Notes under the pieces: generated by a model
Databases searched by the model: none
Told to the model about the DNA's origin: nothing
What the model saw: the letters and a program-made list of their open reading frames with translations, nothing else
Source of the DNA: JAIBJN01 sp963839745
GTDB lineage: Bacteria; Actinomycetota; Thermoleophilia; Gaiellales; Gaiellaceae
Direction: 5' to 3'
Length of the DNA: 64,000 nucleotides
NCBI GenBank assembly: GCA_963839745.1
Contig: CAWIWC010000005.1
Span: 248,001-312,000, forward strand
Shown: piece after piece, positions 50,640 through 58,408 of the stretch
Layout: each line of letters opens with the position of its first letter
Numbering within the stretch: the stretch's first letter is position 1
Made by a program: the position numbers and the translations under genes

Positions 50640-52736
50640 ATGTCCCGCGATCCCCGCCATGACGTCCTCTTCGAGCCGCTTCAGATCGGCCCGAAGACGC
50701 TGCGGAACCGCTTCTACGCCGTGCCGCACTGCACCGGCTACGGCACGGAGAAGCCCGGTTCCCAGGCGTGGTTCCGCGCCATGAAGGCCGAGGGCGGCTG
50801 GGCGGCGGTCTGCACCGAGTACGCGCCCGTCTCCTGGGACTCGGACGAGTCTCCCTACGTCTCCGCCCGTCTCTGGGACGACGACGACCTGGCCAACCTG
50901 GCGGTCATGTGCGAGCGCGTGCACGAGCACGGCGCCCTCGCCGGGATCGAGCTCACCCACTCCGGCGGCCACGCCATCAACCGCCAGTCGCGGCTTCCCT
51001 CGGTGGGCCCGTCCCAGCTCGCGAGCGACTACGAGCCGCACATCGTCCCCAAGGCGATGGAGCTCGCCGACATCCGACGCGTTCGCGAGGACTGGGTGCG
51101 CGCGGCTGTCCGCTCGCGCGAGGCGGGCTTCGACATCGTCTACGTCTACGGCGGGCACAGCTACCTGCCGCTCCAGTTCCTCTCGCCGTTCTACAACCGG
51201 CGCACCGACGCCTACGGCGGCTCCTTCGAGAACCGCGCGCGGTTCTGGCTCGAGACGATCGAGGCCGTGCGCGAGGCGGTCGGAGACGACTGCGCCATCG
51301 CCGTGCGCACGTGTGTGGAGGCACTCGGGCCGGCCGGGGTCGAGCTGGACGAAGGGCTCGAGTTCGTCCGCGCCGCCGACCACCTCGTCGACCTCTGGGA
51401 CGTCAACGTCGGCTCGATCGCCGAGTGGTCGAAGGACTCCGGCGCGTCGCGGTTCTTCAAGGAGGGCTACCAGCTCGAGTGGACCGGCCGCGTGCGCGAG
51501 GCGACCGCAAAGCCGATCGTCGGCGTCGCGCGGCTGACGAACCCCGACCGCATGGCCGAGATCGTCTCCAGCGGCGTCTGGGACCTGATCGGCGCCGCTC
51601 GGCCGTCGATCGCCGACCCGTTCCTGCCCAGGAAGATCGAGGAGGGCCGATACGGCGAGATCCGCGAGTGCATCGGGATCAACACGTGTATCTCGAAGAG
51701 CGAGACAGGCCACCACCTCGGCTGCACGCAGAACGCGACCGCCGGTGAGGAGTACCGCCGCGGCTGGCACCCCGAGCGCTTCGAGCCGGCCGCGAACGCG
51801 GACCGGGACGTCCTCGTGGTCGGCGCGGGCCCGGCCGGGATGGAGTGCGCGATCGTCCTCGGCAAGCGCGGCTTTCGGCGCGTCCACCTCGTCGACGCGG
51901 AGGCCGAGGTCGGCGGGCACTTCCGCTGGGTGACGCAGCTCCCCGGCCTCGGTGAGTGGGCGCGCGTGGTCAACTGGCGGCGGATCCAGCTCGACAAGCT
52001 CGAGAACGTCGAGGTGATCACCGGCAGCAGGCTCCAGGCCAAAGACGTCCGCGAGTACGGCGCCGAGATCGTCGTCGTGGCCGCGGGGGCGCGCTGGTCG
52101 GCCGACGGCGTCAACGGGGTCACCCACGATCCCATCCCCGGCGCGGACGCCTCGCAGGCCCACGTCCTCACGCCCGAGCAGGTGATGCTCGAGGGCAAGC
52201 GTCCACCGGGGTCGCGTGTCGTCGTCTTCGACGGCGAGGGCTACTTCGTCGCCGCCGGGATCGCGGAGCTCCTGGTGGGCGAAGGGCTCGACGTCGAGCT
52301 CGTCACCCTCCACGAGCGCGTCGCCCGCGTGGCCGACGAGTCCCTCGAGGGCCCTCTTCTCCGACAGCATCTCCACGACCTGGGCATCCGCCAGCGCTCG
52401 GGCTCCTTCGTCGAGGAGATCCACGAGGGCGGGGTCCGAGGCCACGACGAGCACGGCGAGCCGTTCGAGCTCGAGGCGGACGGCGTCGTCATCGCCACCC
52501 AGCGCCTGTCCAACGAGGAGCTCTACCTCGAACTGGCCGCCGACGAGGACGCGCTGTGCGCCGAGCAGATCGAGGCCGTGTACCGGATCGGCGACTGCGT
52601 CGCCCCACGCATACCGGCGGAGGCGATCTTCGACGGGCACCGGCTCGCACGCGAGATCGACGGGGAGAACCCGGCGCTTGCGTTGCCTGCCAAGCGCGAG
52701 CGGCTCGTGCTCGAACGGGCCGGATCGCACGCGTGA
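50640..52736 (+). CDS. Trimethylamine dehydrogenase-like flavoprotein (paralogue 2) with one cluster Cys missing
   Basis: The 698-residue protein is a close paralogue of the one at 39071. It shares FEPLQIGPKTLRNRFY, the FMN-linking Cys31 in VPHCTGYG, YVYGGHSYLPLQFLSPFYN and RPSIADPFLPRKIEEGR. In the 4Fe-4S loop it reads ECIGINTCISKSETGHHLGC. C344, C350 and C362 are kept, but the second Cys is Ile347 (ATC versus TGC, so at least two base changes). The cluster may be 3Fe-4S, have another ligand, or be absent, which would change electron flow to the acceptor. The residue matching Trp355 is Ser. It lies 22 bases from the divergent TPP-enzyme gene. Confidence 0.9.
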   Translation: MSRDPRHDVLFEPLQIGPKTLRNRFYAVPHCTGYGTEKPGSQAWFRAMKAEGGWAAVCTEYAPVSWDSDESPYVSARLWDDDDLANLAVMCERVHEHGALAGIELTHSGGHAINRQSRLPSVGPSQLASDYEPHIVPKAMELADIRRVREDWVRAAVRSREAGFDIVYVYGGHSYLPLQFLSPFYNRRTDAYGGSFENRARFWLETIEAVREAVGDDCAIAVRTCVEALGPAGVELDEGLEFVRAADHLVDLWDVNVGSIAEWSKDSGASRFFKEGYQLEWTGRVREATAKPIVGVARLTNPDRMAEIVSSGVWDLIGAARPSIADPFLPRKIEEGRYGEIRECIGINTCISKSETGHHLGCTQNATAGEEYRRGWHPERFEPAANADRDVLVVGAGPAGMECAIVLGKRGFRRVHLVDAEAEVGGHFRWVTQLPGLGEWARVVNWRRIQLDKLENVEVITGSRLQAKDVREYGAEIVVVAAGARWSADGVNGVTHDPIPGADASQAHVLTPEQVMLEGKRPPGSRVVVFDGEGYFVAAGIAELLVGEGLDVELVTLHERVARVADESLEGPLLRQHLHDLGIRQRSGSFVEEIHEGGVRGHDEHGEPFELEADGVVIATQRLSNEELYLELAADEDALCAEQIEAVYRIGDCVAPRIPAEAIFDGHRLAREIDGENPALALPAKRERLVLERAGSHA

Positions 52737-52783
52737 CGGTCAGGAGGGACTTCCCCCAGGGTCATCCAGGCCTAAGAATCGTC

Positions 52784-52839
52784 TGTATGCAGCGGTGCAT
52801 CATGCAGGTGTGCATACATACCGTATGCAATACTGCATA
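52784..52839. promoter_or_regulatory. Cluster of TGCATA/TATGCA inverted repeats upstream of the AAA ATPase gene
   Basis: TGTATGCA (52784-52791) and TGCATACA (52811-52818) are perfect inverted copies. TATGCA (52824-52829) and TGCATA (52834-52839) form another pair around ATAC, and further ATGCA units run into the start codon region. The stretch is clearly richer in A+T than its surroundings. It looks like a multi-site operator or a structured promoter for the ATPase gene. Confidence 0.6.
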
Positions 52840-52844
52840 AGGCA

Positions 52845-54018
52845 ATGCAGCATACGAACCCGTTCACCTTCGGCGCCCTCGCTCTCGACAAGGCGTTCAC
52901 CAACCGGGAACGCGAGATTCGCGAGCTCGTCCGCGACATGGAGAACGGCCAGGACGTGCTCCTCTACGCGCCGCGACGGTACGGCAAGTCGTCACTGGTC
53001 CTCCGCGCCGGCCAGCGTGCGATTCGCAAGAGGATCCTCGTCGCGTACTGCGACCTCATGCGTACGCCGACGAAGGAGCGTTTCGCCTCCGCGCTGGCGA
53101 AGACGATCTACAGCGACCTCGAGTCGACGGCCGGCCAGGCGCTCGAGCGGGCCGCGAGCCTCTTTCGCGGCCTCCGCGTCACGCCGACGATGGAGGTCGA
53201 CCCGAGCGACGGCAGCCTGCGCTTCGCCTTTCACGCAGGGCGGCAGCAGGCGGCCATCGACGACACGATCGAGGCCCTGCTCGAGCTCCCGGGCCGGATC
53301 GCGGCCGAGCGCGGCCGCCGCGTCGTGCTCGTCTTCGACGAGTTCCAGGAGATCGTCTCGCTCGACAGCCAATTCCCCAACCTGATGCGGGCGGTCTTCC
53401 AGGAGCAGCCGGAGGTCGCGCACGTCTACCTCGGGAGCAAGCAGCACGTGCTCGAGCGGATCTTCGAGGACAGCAACGAACCGTTCTGGCGGAGCGCGAA
53501 GCGCCTCGAGCTGGGCCCGATCGAGCCGGCCGAGTTCGCCCGCTTCCTGCGGAGGCGCTTCGACGAGACCGAGAAGGGGATCGACGACGAGGCGGTGGGG
53601 CGGCTGCTCTCCGCGACGGGCGGCCATCCGTACGGGACGCAGGAGCTCGCCTACTTCGTCTGGGAGCTCGTCCCGCGCGGGCACTTCGCCCGGCTGGCGG
53701 ACGTCGAGGCTGCGCTCGAGCAGGCGCTCCGCTCGGAGCACAACCACTTCGCCAAGCTCTGGGACGACGCCCCTTATGCCCAGCGCCTGCTCATGCTCGC
53801 TCTCGCCGAGGAGCCGACGCGCTCGCTCTACGCGGCGGACTACGCCGCAGCGGCGCGACCTGCCGCCGAAGCCCGCGCTCCAGCGCGCCATCGGCGCACT
53901 GATCACGAAGGAGATCGTCGGCCGCGACCCCGACGGCGCCTACCGGATCATCGAGCCGTTCTTTGCCGACTGGCTCCTGAAGGAGCAGGCCTACCAGCCG
54001 AGCCCGGGGTCGGCGTAG
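52845..54018 (+). CDS. AAA/STAND-type ATPase of the archaeal-ATPase family, one frame break
   Basis: The protein begins MQHTNPFTFGALALDKAFTN and has Walker A APRRYGKSSLVL, the Walker B region RRVVLVFDEFQEIVS, a sensor-like LGSKQHVLERIF, and a C-terminal winged-helix part. This is the archaeal-ATPase family, which is often encoded near mobile or defence genes and has no defined role. Near 53850 one extra base breaks the frame, and afterwards the product continues RRDLPPKPALQRAIGALITK and ends QAYQPSPGSA. It overlaps the convergent amidohydrolase by 28 bases. The upstream TGCATA cluster may be bound by it or by another regulator. Confidence 0.82.
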
Positions 54019-55619
54019 ACCGCCTCGCCGGCGAGGAGCGTGAGCATCACGCTCGCGTCGCCGATCGGGCCCGCGCCGGGGTCGAGCACGTCGCGGTCGA
54101 GGACGACCAGGTCGGCCGCCTTCGACGGCTCGAGCGTGCCGGTCTCGCCCTCGAGGAAGTTCACGTAGGCGGAGCCCGCGGTGAACGTCGTGAGCGCGGT
54201 CGCGAGGTCGAGGCCCTCCTCCGGGAGCAGCGGCTCGAGCCAGCGCGTGTCTGGCGCGATCCGCGTCACGGCGACCTCGATCTCCAGGAGCGGGTTGGCG
54301 GTCGAGACCGTCCAGTCGCTACCGAATGCCAGTCGCGCGCCGGCCCGCAGCAGGCTGCCGAACGGGTACATGCGGTCCGAGCGCCCCGGCCCGATGAAGG
54401 GCTCCGTCAACTCCTCCACGTAGCCGCTGCGGCAGGCCCAGTACGGCGAGACGTTGGCGACGACGCCGAGCTCGGCGAAGCGAGGGAGGTCGTCGGGATG
54501 CACGAGCTGAAGGTGCGCGAGGTGGTGGCGCATGTCCCGGCGGCCGTTGGCCTCCTGCGCCGCCTGGACGGCATCCAGAGCGTCGCGGACGGCGCGGTCG
54601 CCGATCGTGTGCATGTGCACCTGGAAGTCCCGCGCGTCGAGGAGTGTGACGATGCGCTGGAGGTCTTCGCGCGCGACCATCGAGATCCCGTGGTTGTCGG
54701 TGCCGACGTAGGGCTCGAGCAGGGCGCCGGTGAAGTTCTCGAGCACGCCGTCCGCGAAGATCTTCGCGCCGCGGATCCGCAGCCGTCCGACCGACCCGAC
54801 GGAGCGGAGCTCGACGAGGTCCTCGAGCTGCTCGTCGCCGCGCTCGCGGTCCCACAGAAGGTTCCCCTCCACGCGCATGGTCAGCTCGCCGCGCTCGGCC
54901 AGCGAGCGATAGGCGGCGAGCGTGTCCGCCTCGACCCTTGCGTCCTGCCAGGCGGTGATCCCGAGCGCGTGGTGCTGCGCCTGGGCGCCGAGGATTGCGC
55001 GCTCCCACTCCTCGTGGGTGGTGGGAGGCAGCAACTTCATGACGATGTGCATCGCGTCCTCGTGCAATGTCCCCTGCGGCTCGCCCGACGCGATGTGCTC
55101 GATCCTCCCGCCCGGCGGATCGGGCGTCTCGCGCGAGATACCGGCGGCCGCGAGCGCGACGGTGTTCACCCAGCCGTCGTGCCCGTCGCGGTTGTCGAAG
55201 AAGGCCGGACGGTCGGGGACGACGGCGTCCAGGTCGGCCCGGCTCGGGGTCCCGCCAGCGAAGGAGTCGATCGACCACCCGCTGCCCACGATCCAGTCCA
55301 GATCGGGGTGCTCCGCAGCGTAGCGGGCGATGGTCTCGAGGCACGCCTCGCGCGAGTCGGTCCCGTGCAGGTCGCACCGGAGCGCGCTCAGACCGCCCTC
55401 GGCAGGGTGGAGATGGGCGTCCTGGAAGCCCGGGAGGACCGTGCGGCCCTCCAGGTCGAGAACCTGCGTTTCGGCCCCCGCCTGAGCCTCGGCCTCGTCC
55501 GCGGGCCCGACCCAGGAGATGCGCCCGTCCCGGACCGCTACGGCCTCGGCGACCGTCGCAGCCGTGTCGGCCGTGAAGACGCTGCCGCCCGTGAGCACGA
55601 GGTCGGCGGGAAGCGTCAC
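53991..55619 (-). CDS. YtcJ-like metal-dependent amidohydrolase
   Basis: The family hydrolyses C-N bonds of varied substrates. The 542-residue protein has the metal site LPGFQDAHLHPAEGG (HxH), the metal-binding His in FQVHMHTIGDRAVRDALD and MRHHLAHLQLVHPDD, and the catalytic Asp in LAFGSDWTVS. C-terminal strands return to the beta-sandwich (KAADLVVLDRDVLD). The GTG start overlaps the stop of a 29-residue mini-ORF by 4 bases (GTGA), so translation may be coupled to it. Substrate is unknown. A small amide in the amine module or elsewhere is possible. Confidence 0.88.
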   Translation of the reverse strand: MTLPADLVLTGGSVFTADTAATVAEAVAVRDGRISWVGPADEAEAQAGAETQVLDLEGRTVLPGFQDAHLHPAEGGLSALRCDLHGTDSREACLETIARYAAEHPDLDWIVGSGWSIDSFAGGTPSRADLDAVVPDRPAFFDNRDGHDGWVNTVALAAAGISRETPDPPGGRIEHIASGEPQGTLHEDAMHIVMKLLPPTTHEEWERAILGAQAQHHALGITAWQDARVEADTLAAYRSLAERGELTMRVEGNLLWDRERGDEQLEDLVELRSVGSVGRLRIRGAKIFADGVLENFTGALLEPYVGTDNHGISMVAREDLQRIVTLLDARDFQVHMHTIGDRAVRDALDAVQAAQEANGRRDMRHHLAHLQLVHPDDLPRFAELGVVANVSPYWACRSGYVEELTEPFIGPGRSDRMYPFGSLLRAGARLAFGSDWTVSTANPLLEIEVAVTRIAPDTRWLEPLLPEEGLDLATALTTFTAGSAYVNFLEGETGTLEPSKAADLVVLDRDVLDPGAGPIGDASVMLTLLAGEAVYADPGLGW

Positions 55620-55705
55620 GCGCGGATGCAGGCTGCGAGGTGCGAGGCCGCCCGGCGCACCTCCGGCCAGGTCAGACGCTCGTAGAGGAGCGGGCTACCC
55701 CACAT
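55616..55705 (-). CDS. 29-residue mini-ORF resembling a creatininase N-terminus
   Basis: It reads MWGSPLLYERLTWPEVRRAA and stops nine residues later. LLYERLTWPEVR is like the start of creatininase-family proteins, but the active-site region is missing, so this may be the remnant of a deleted gene or a leader peptide. The ATG lies 16 bases after the response-regulator stop, and its TGA overlaps the amidohydrolase GTG by 4 bases, consistent with coupled translation. The match is short, so the identity is tentative. Confidence 0.5.
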   Translation of the reverse strand: MWGSPLLYERLTWPEVRRAASHLAACIRA

Positions 55706-55721
55706 CGGGGCGATCGTATCT

Positions 55722-56387
55722 CTAGGGCGAACGAGGCACGACCAGGCCCGACTCGTAGGCCACGATCACCGCCTGGCTGCGGTCGCGCAGGCGGAGCTTG
55801 CCCAGCACCCGGCTGACGTGCGTCTTCACGGTCTCCTTGCTGACGACGAGGCGCTCGGCGATCTCGTCGTTGGAGAGCCCTTCGGCAACGAGGCACAGCA
55901 CTTCGGTCTCCCGCGGCGTCAGCTCCTCGAGCAGCTCCGGCCGCGCCGGGGCGCGAGGGCGAAGGCGGGCGAACTCGTCGACCAGGCGGCGGGTCACGCT
56001 CGGGGCGAGCAGCGCCTCTCCCGCCGCGACCACCCGCACAGCGTCGAACAGCGTCTCGGCCGCCACGTCCTTGAGCAGGAAGCCGCTTGCGCCCGCGCTG
56101 AGGGCGTCGTAGACGTACTCGTCCAGATCGAAGGTCGTGAGCATGAGGATTCTCGGGCGCTTGCCGCCGTCGGCTGCCAGGAGCCTGGTCGCCTCGATCC
56201 CGTCGAGGCCGGGCATGCGCACGTCCATGAGGACGACGTCCGGGCGCTCGGCCCGGCACAGCTCCACCGCCTCGACGCCGTCGGCCGCGGTGCCGGCCAC
56301 GGCGAAGTCGTCCTGGGTCTCGAGCAGCGCCGCGAAACCGGCTCGCACGATCTCCTGGTCGTCGGCCACGACCACCCGGACCGTCAT
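55722..56387 (-). CDS. NarL/LuxR-type response regulator
   Basis: This cytosolic transcription factor is switched by phosphorylation. The 221-residue protein has a receiver domain (residues 1-120: VRVVVADDQEIVRAGF, phospho-acceptor Asp55 in VVLMDVRMPG, Thr in MLTTFD and Lys in GFLLKDVA). A LuxR-type HTH follows from about 150 (LTPRETEVLCLVAEGLSNDE, ETVKTHVSRVLGKL). It overlaps the sensor kinase gene by 4 bases (ATGA), which fixes its partner. Target genes are unknown. The mini-ORF and amidohydrolase follow on the same strand. Confidence 0.96.
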   Translation of the reverse strand: MTVRVVVADDQEIVRAGFAALLETQDDFAVAGTAADGVEAVELCRAERPDVVLMDVRMPGLDGIEATRLLAADGGKRPRILMLTTFDLDEYVYDALSAGASGFLLKDVAAETLFDAVRVVAAGEALLAPSVTRRLVDEFARLRPRAPARPELLEELTPRETEVLCLVAEGLSNDEIAERLVVSKETVKTHVSRVLGKLRLRDRSQAVIVAYESGLVVPRSP

Positions 56388-57550
56388 GGCGCGGGCCTCG
56401 AGAGGGGGAGCTCGGCCTCGACGACGAAGCCGCCGTCGTCGCCGGGGCCGGTCGTCAGCCTGCCCCCGACCATGGTTGCGCGCTCCTGCATGCCGAGCAG
56501 CCCGTGGCCGCTCGTGTCGGCCTCCGGCGGTCCGGGCCCGTCGTCGCTCACCCGCAGTCGAAGCGCGCCCTCCTCGTAGCCGAGCGTGACGTCGACGGAC
56601 GCGCCTGGAGCGTGTCGGCGCGCGTTCGTGAGTGCCTCCTGCACGATCCGGTACGCCGTCAGGTCGACGCCCGGCGGCAGGGGCGTGACGTCGCCTTCGA
56701 GCGTGAGCTGCACGTGCGTTCCCGCCGTACGGGCGCTGTCGATCAGCTCCGCGAGGCGTCCGAGCCCGGGCTGGGGTGAGCGGGCGGCCTCGGGGCTGCC
56801 GTCCGCCCGGAGGACGCCGAGCAGCCGTCGCAGCTCGGTGAGTGAGTCCCGGGCCGTCTGTCCGATCGCCGCCAGTCGCTCCTTGCCCTCCTCGGGCATG
56901 TCCGGCGTGGTCAGGCGGGCGGTCTCGGCCTGGACGGCGATCACGGAGACGTGGTGCGCGACGACGTCGTGGAGCTCGCGGGCGATGCGCGCCCGCTCTT
57001 CCATGATCACCTGGTCGCGCTGGGTCTCGGCCATGGCGTGGCGGGTTGCGTCGCGCTCGGCGATCGCCTGGCTCCGCTGCCGCCGCGAGTCGCCCAGGAC
57101 CTGTGCCGCGACCACGAGCACGAGGAGCATGACGCCCGCGAGCGAATCCTCGTCCGACCAGGCGACCGCGGCGACGAGGAACGGCGCCGCCAGGAGCACC
57201 GACCAGCGCCGCCGGTAGCGGTTGGCCACGAGGTAGACGACGACAAGTTGCGCGGTGATGCCGGACAGCGTCAGGAGCGTCGGGTCGCTCCCGACCGCGA
57301 CGAGCGAGGCGAACGTGACGACGCCCGCGACCCAGGGAAGGCGCGTGCGCCAGAAGACGAGCGGAAGCGTCGCGAGCAGGTTGGCGATCAGGCCGCTCGC
57401 GCGGTCGCCCGGGTCCGCCGCGTACAGGAGCGTCTCCACGATGGCGCCGAGCCCGAGCGCGAGAGCAAGGGCGATCGGTCCGTCGGGGCCGGACAGGATC
57501 CGGCGCACATCCGAGACGAGATCGTCGAAGGTCACGTTCACGAGGCTCAT
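56384..57550 (-). CDS. Sensor histidine kinase (HisKA_3/NarX-like type)
   Basis: This membrane kinase phosphorylates the adjacent NarL-type regulator. The 388-residue protein has about five or six N-terminal helices (IALALALGLGAIVETLLYA and others) without a large external domain. It then has a coiled segment and the phospho-acceptor His in RIARELHDVVAHHVSVIAVQ. The ATP-binding domain carries YRIVQEALTNARRHAPG (N box) and VSDDGPGPP with GHGLLGMQERA. The lack of a sensing loop suggests it senses the membrane or a small lipophilic signal. It starts the minus-strand unit, and its own promoter is not obvious in 57551-57676. Confidence 0.95.
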   Translation of the reverse strand: MSLVNVTFDDLVSDVRRILSGPDGPIALALALGLGAIVETLLYAADPGDRASGLIANLLATLPLVFWRTRLPWVAGVVTFASLVAVGSDPTLLTLSGITAQLVVVYLVANRYRRRWSVLLAAPFLVAAVAWSDEDSLAGVMLLVLVVAAQVLGDSRRQRSQAIAERDATRHAMAETQRDQVIMEERARIARELHDVVAHHVSVIAVQAETARLTTPDMPEEGKERLAAIGQTARDSLTELRRLLGVLRADGSPEAARSPQPGLGRLAELIDSARTAGTHVQLTLEGDVTPLPPGVDLTAYRIVQEALTNARRHAPGASVDVTLGYEEGALRLRVSDDGPGPPEADTSGHGLLGMQERATMVGGRLTTGPGDDGGFVVEAELPLSRPAP

Positions 57551-57676
57551 TGTCCCCCCGGCACGGTCGCGGCGCGTCGCCCTGGGCCGCGATATTTGCC
57601 CTCCCTCCCGGGGGTGACGCGGCCCATGCCCTTCACCGCGACGGGGGTCTCGTCGTCGGGTTGTGACGTGTGAGCG

Positions 57677-58111
57677 CTAGCCCTCGAACGTGGCCTCGAC
57701 CGAGATGTCGCCGACGGCGGCCAGGGCCTGCGAGACCGGGCAGTTGTCCTTCGCGCCCTCGGCGGCCTCGCGAAAAGCCGCCTCGTCGAGCCCCGGGACG
57801 CGCCCGTGGACGGCGAGCCTGATCTGCGTGATGCCCGTCCCCGGGACGAACGTCACTTCGGCGCTGGTCTGCAGCTCCTCGGGCGGGTTGCCGCCCTCCG
57901 CGAGCGCATGCGAGAGCGCCATGGAGAAGCAGGAGGCGTGCGCCGCGGCGATCAGCTCCTCAGGGCTCGTCAGCCCGCCCGGCTCCTCGGTGCGCGAGGC
58001 CCACGTCACGTCGAGCGGTCCGAACGCGCCGCTCCCGACGCGCTCGATTCGCCCGCTTCCGTCGATCAGACTCCCCCGCCAGGTGACCTCAGCGTGTCGC
58101 TCCGCGGCCAT
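57677..58111 (-). CDS. OsmC-family peroxiredoxin
   Basis: OsmC/Ohr proteins reduce organic hydroperoxides with two Cys residues. The 144-residue protein has the peroxidatic Cys in AAAHASCFSMALSHAL and the resolving Cys in AKDNCPVSQALAAVG. The GLTSPEELIAAAH motif between strands is typical of OsmC. The start at the ATG of 58111 gives a normal length; the next upstream in-frame codons lack family homology. It stands alone between the kinase gene and a small lipoprotein. Its redox role is in line with the SigR/RsrA-like pair at the far end, though no shared promoter is visible here. Confidence 0.93.
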   Translation of the reverse strand: MAAERHAEVTWRGSLIDGSGRIERVGSGAFGPLDVTWASRTEEPGGLTSPEELIAAAHASCFSMALSHALAEGGNPPEELQTSAEVTFVPGTGITQIRLAVHGRVPGLDEAAFREAAEGAKDNCPVSQALAAVGDISVEATFEG

Positions 58112-58185
58112 GTCTCCCTTTCGTCGCTGACGCGGCGACTGTAGCGGAGCACAATCGGCGCCAGGCTGGCCCCTTTCCACGAGGG

Positions 58186-58374
58186 CTAGCGTCGGTCGGC
58201 GAGGATCGAGATCGTCGTGAGCGGCGCCCAGACCTCCTCCTCCGCGGGCGTCAGGGCGATCTCGGGAGCCGGGTCCGGCGAGCGCGGAGGCGCCGCCTCG
58301 TCCGAGCCTCCGCACGCCGATATGGCGCACGAGAGGCAGGCAATAGCAACGGCGAGCGCTGCCGGAACCCTCAT
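58186..58374 (-). CDS. Small lipoprotein, 62 residues
   Basis: The product is MRVPAALAVAIACLSCAISA followed by CGGSDEAAPPR and a short Pro/acidic tail ending ISILADRR. The signal peptide is hydrophobic and the lipobox CAISAC puts the modified Cys at position 21. The mature chain is only about 40 residues, mostly flexible. It is probably an outer-leaflet lipoprotein of unknown function. The divergent LtrA gene starts 34 bases away. The signal and codon use support it as a real gene. Confidence 0.6.
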   Translation of the reverse strand: MRVPAALAVAIACLSCAISACGGSDEAAPPRSPDPAPEIALTPAEEEVWAPLTTISILADRR

Positions 58375-58408
58375 CGCACGGCAACCCTAGACGGCTAGGG
58401 TCCCGCGC

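Noticed and set aside
52784..52845. TGCATA repeats as a CRISPR array or replication origin.
   Set aside because: Units are 6-8 bases without regular spacers, and no cas, dnaA or rep gene is near.
6717..54018. Programmed +1 frameshifting as a common explanation for the frame breaks.
   Set aside because: The twelve sites share no slippery motif or downstream structure, affect unrelated genes, and two need the opposite shift.
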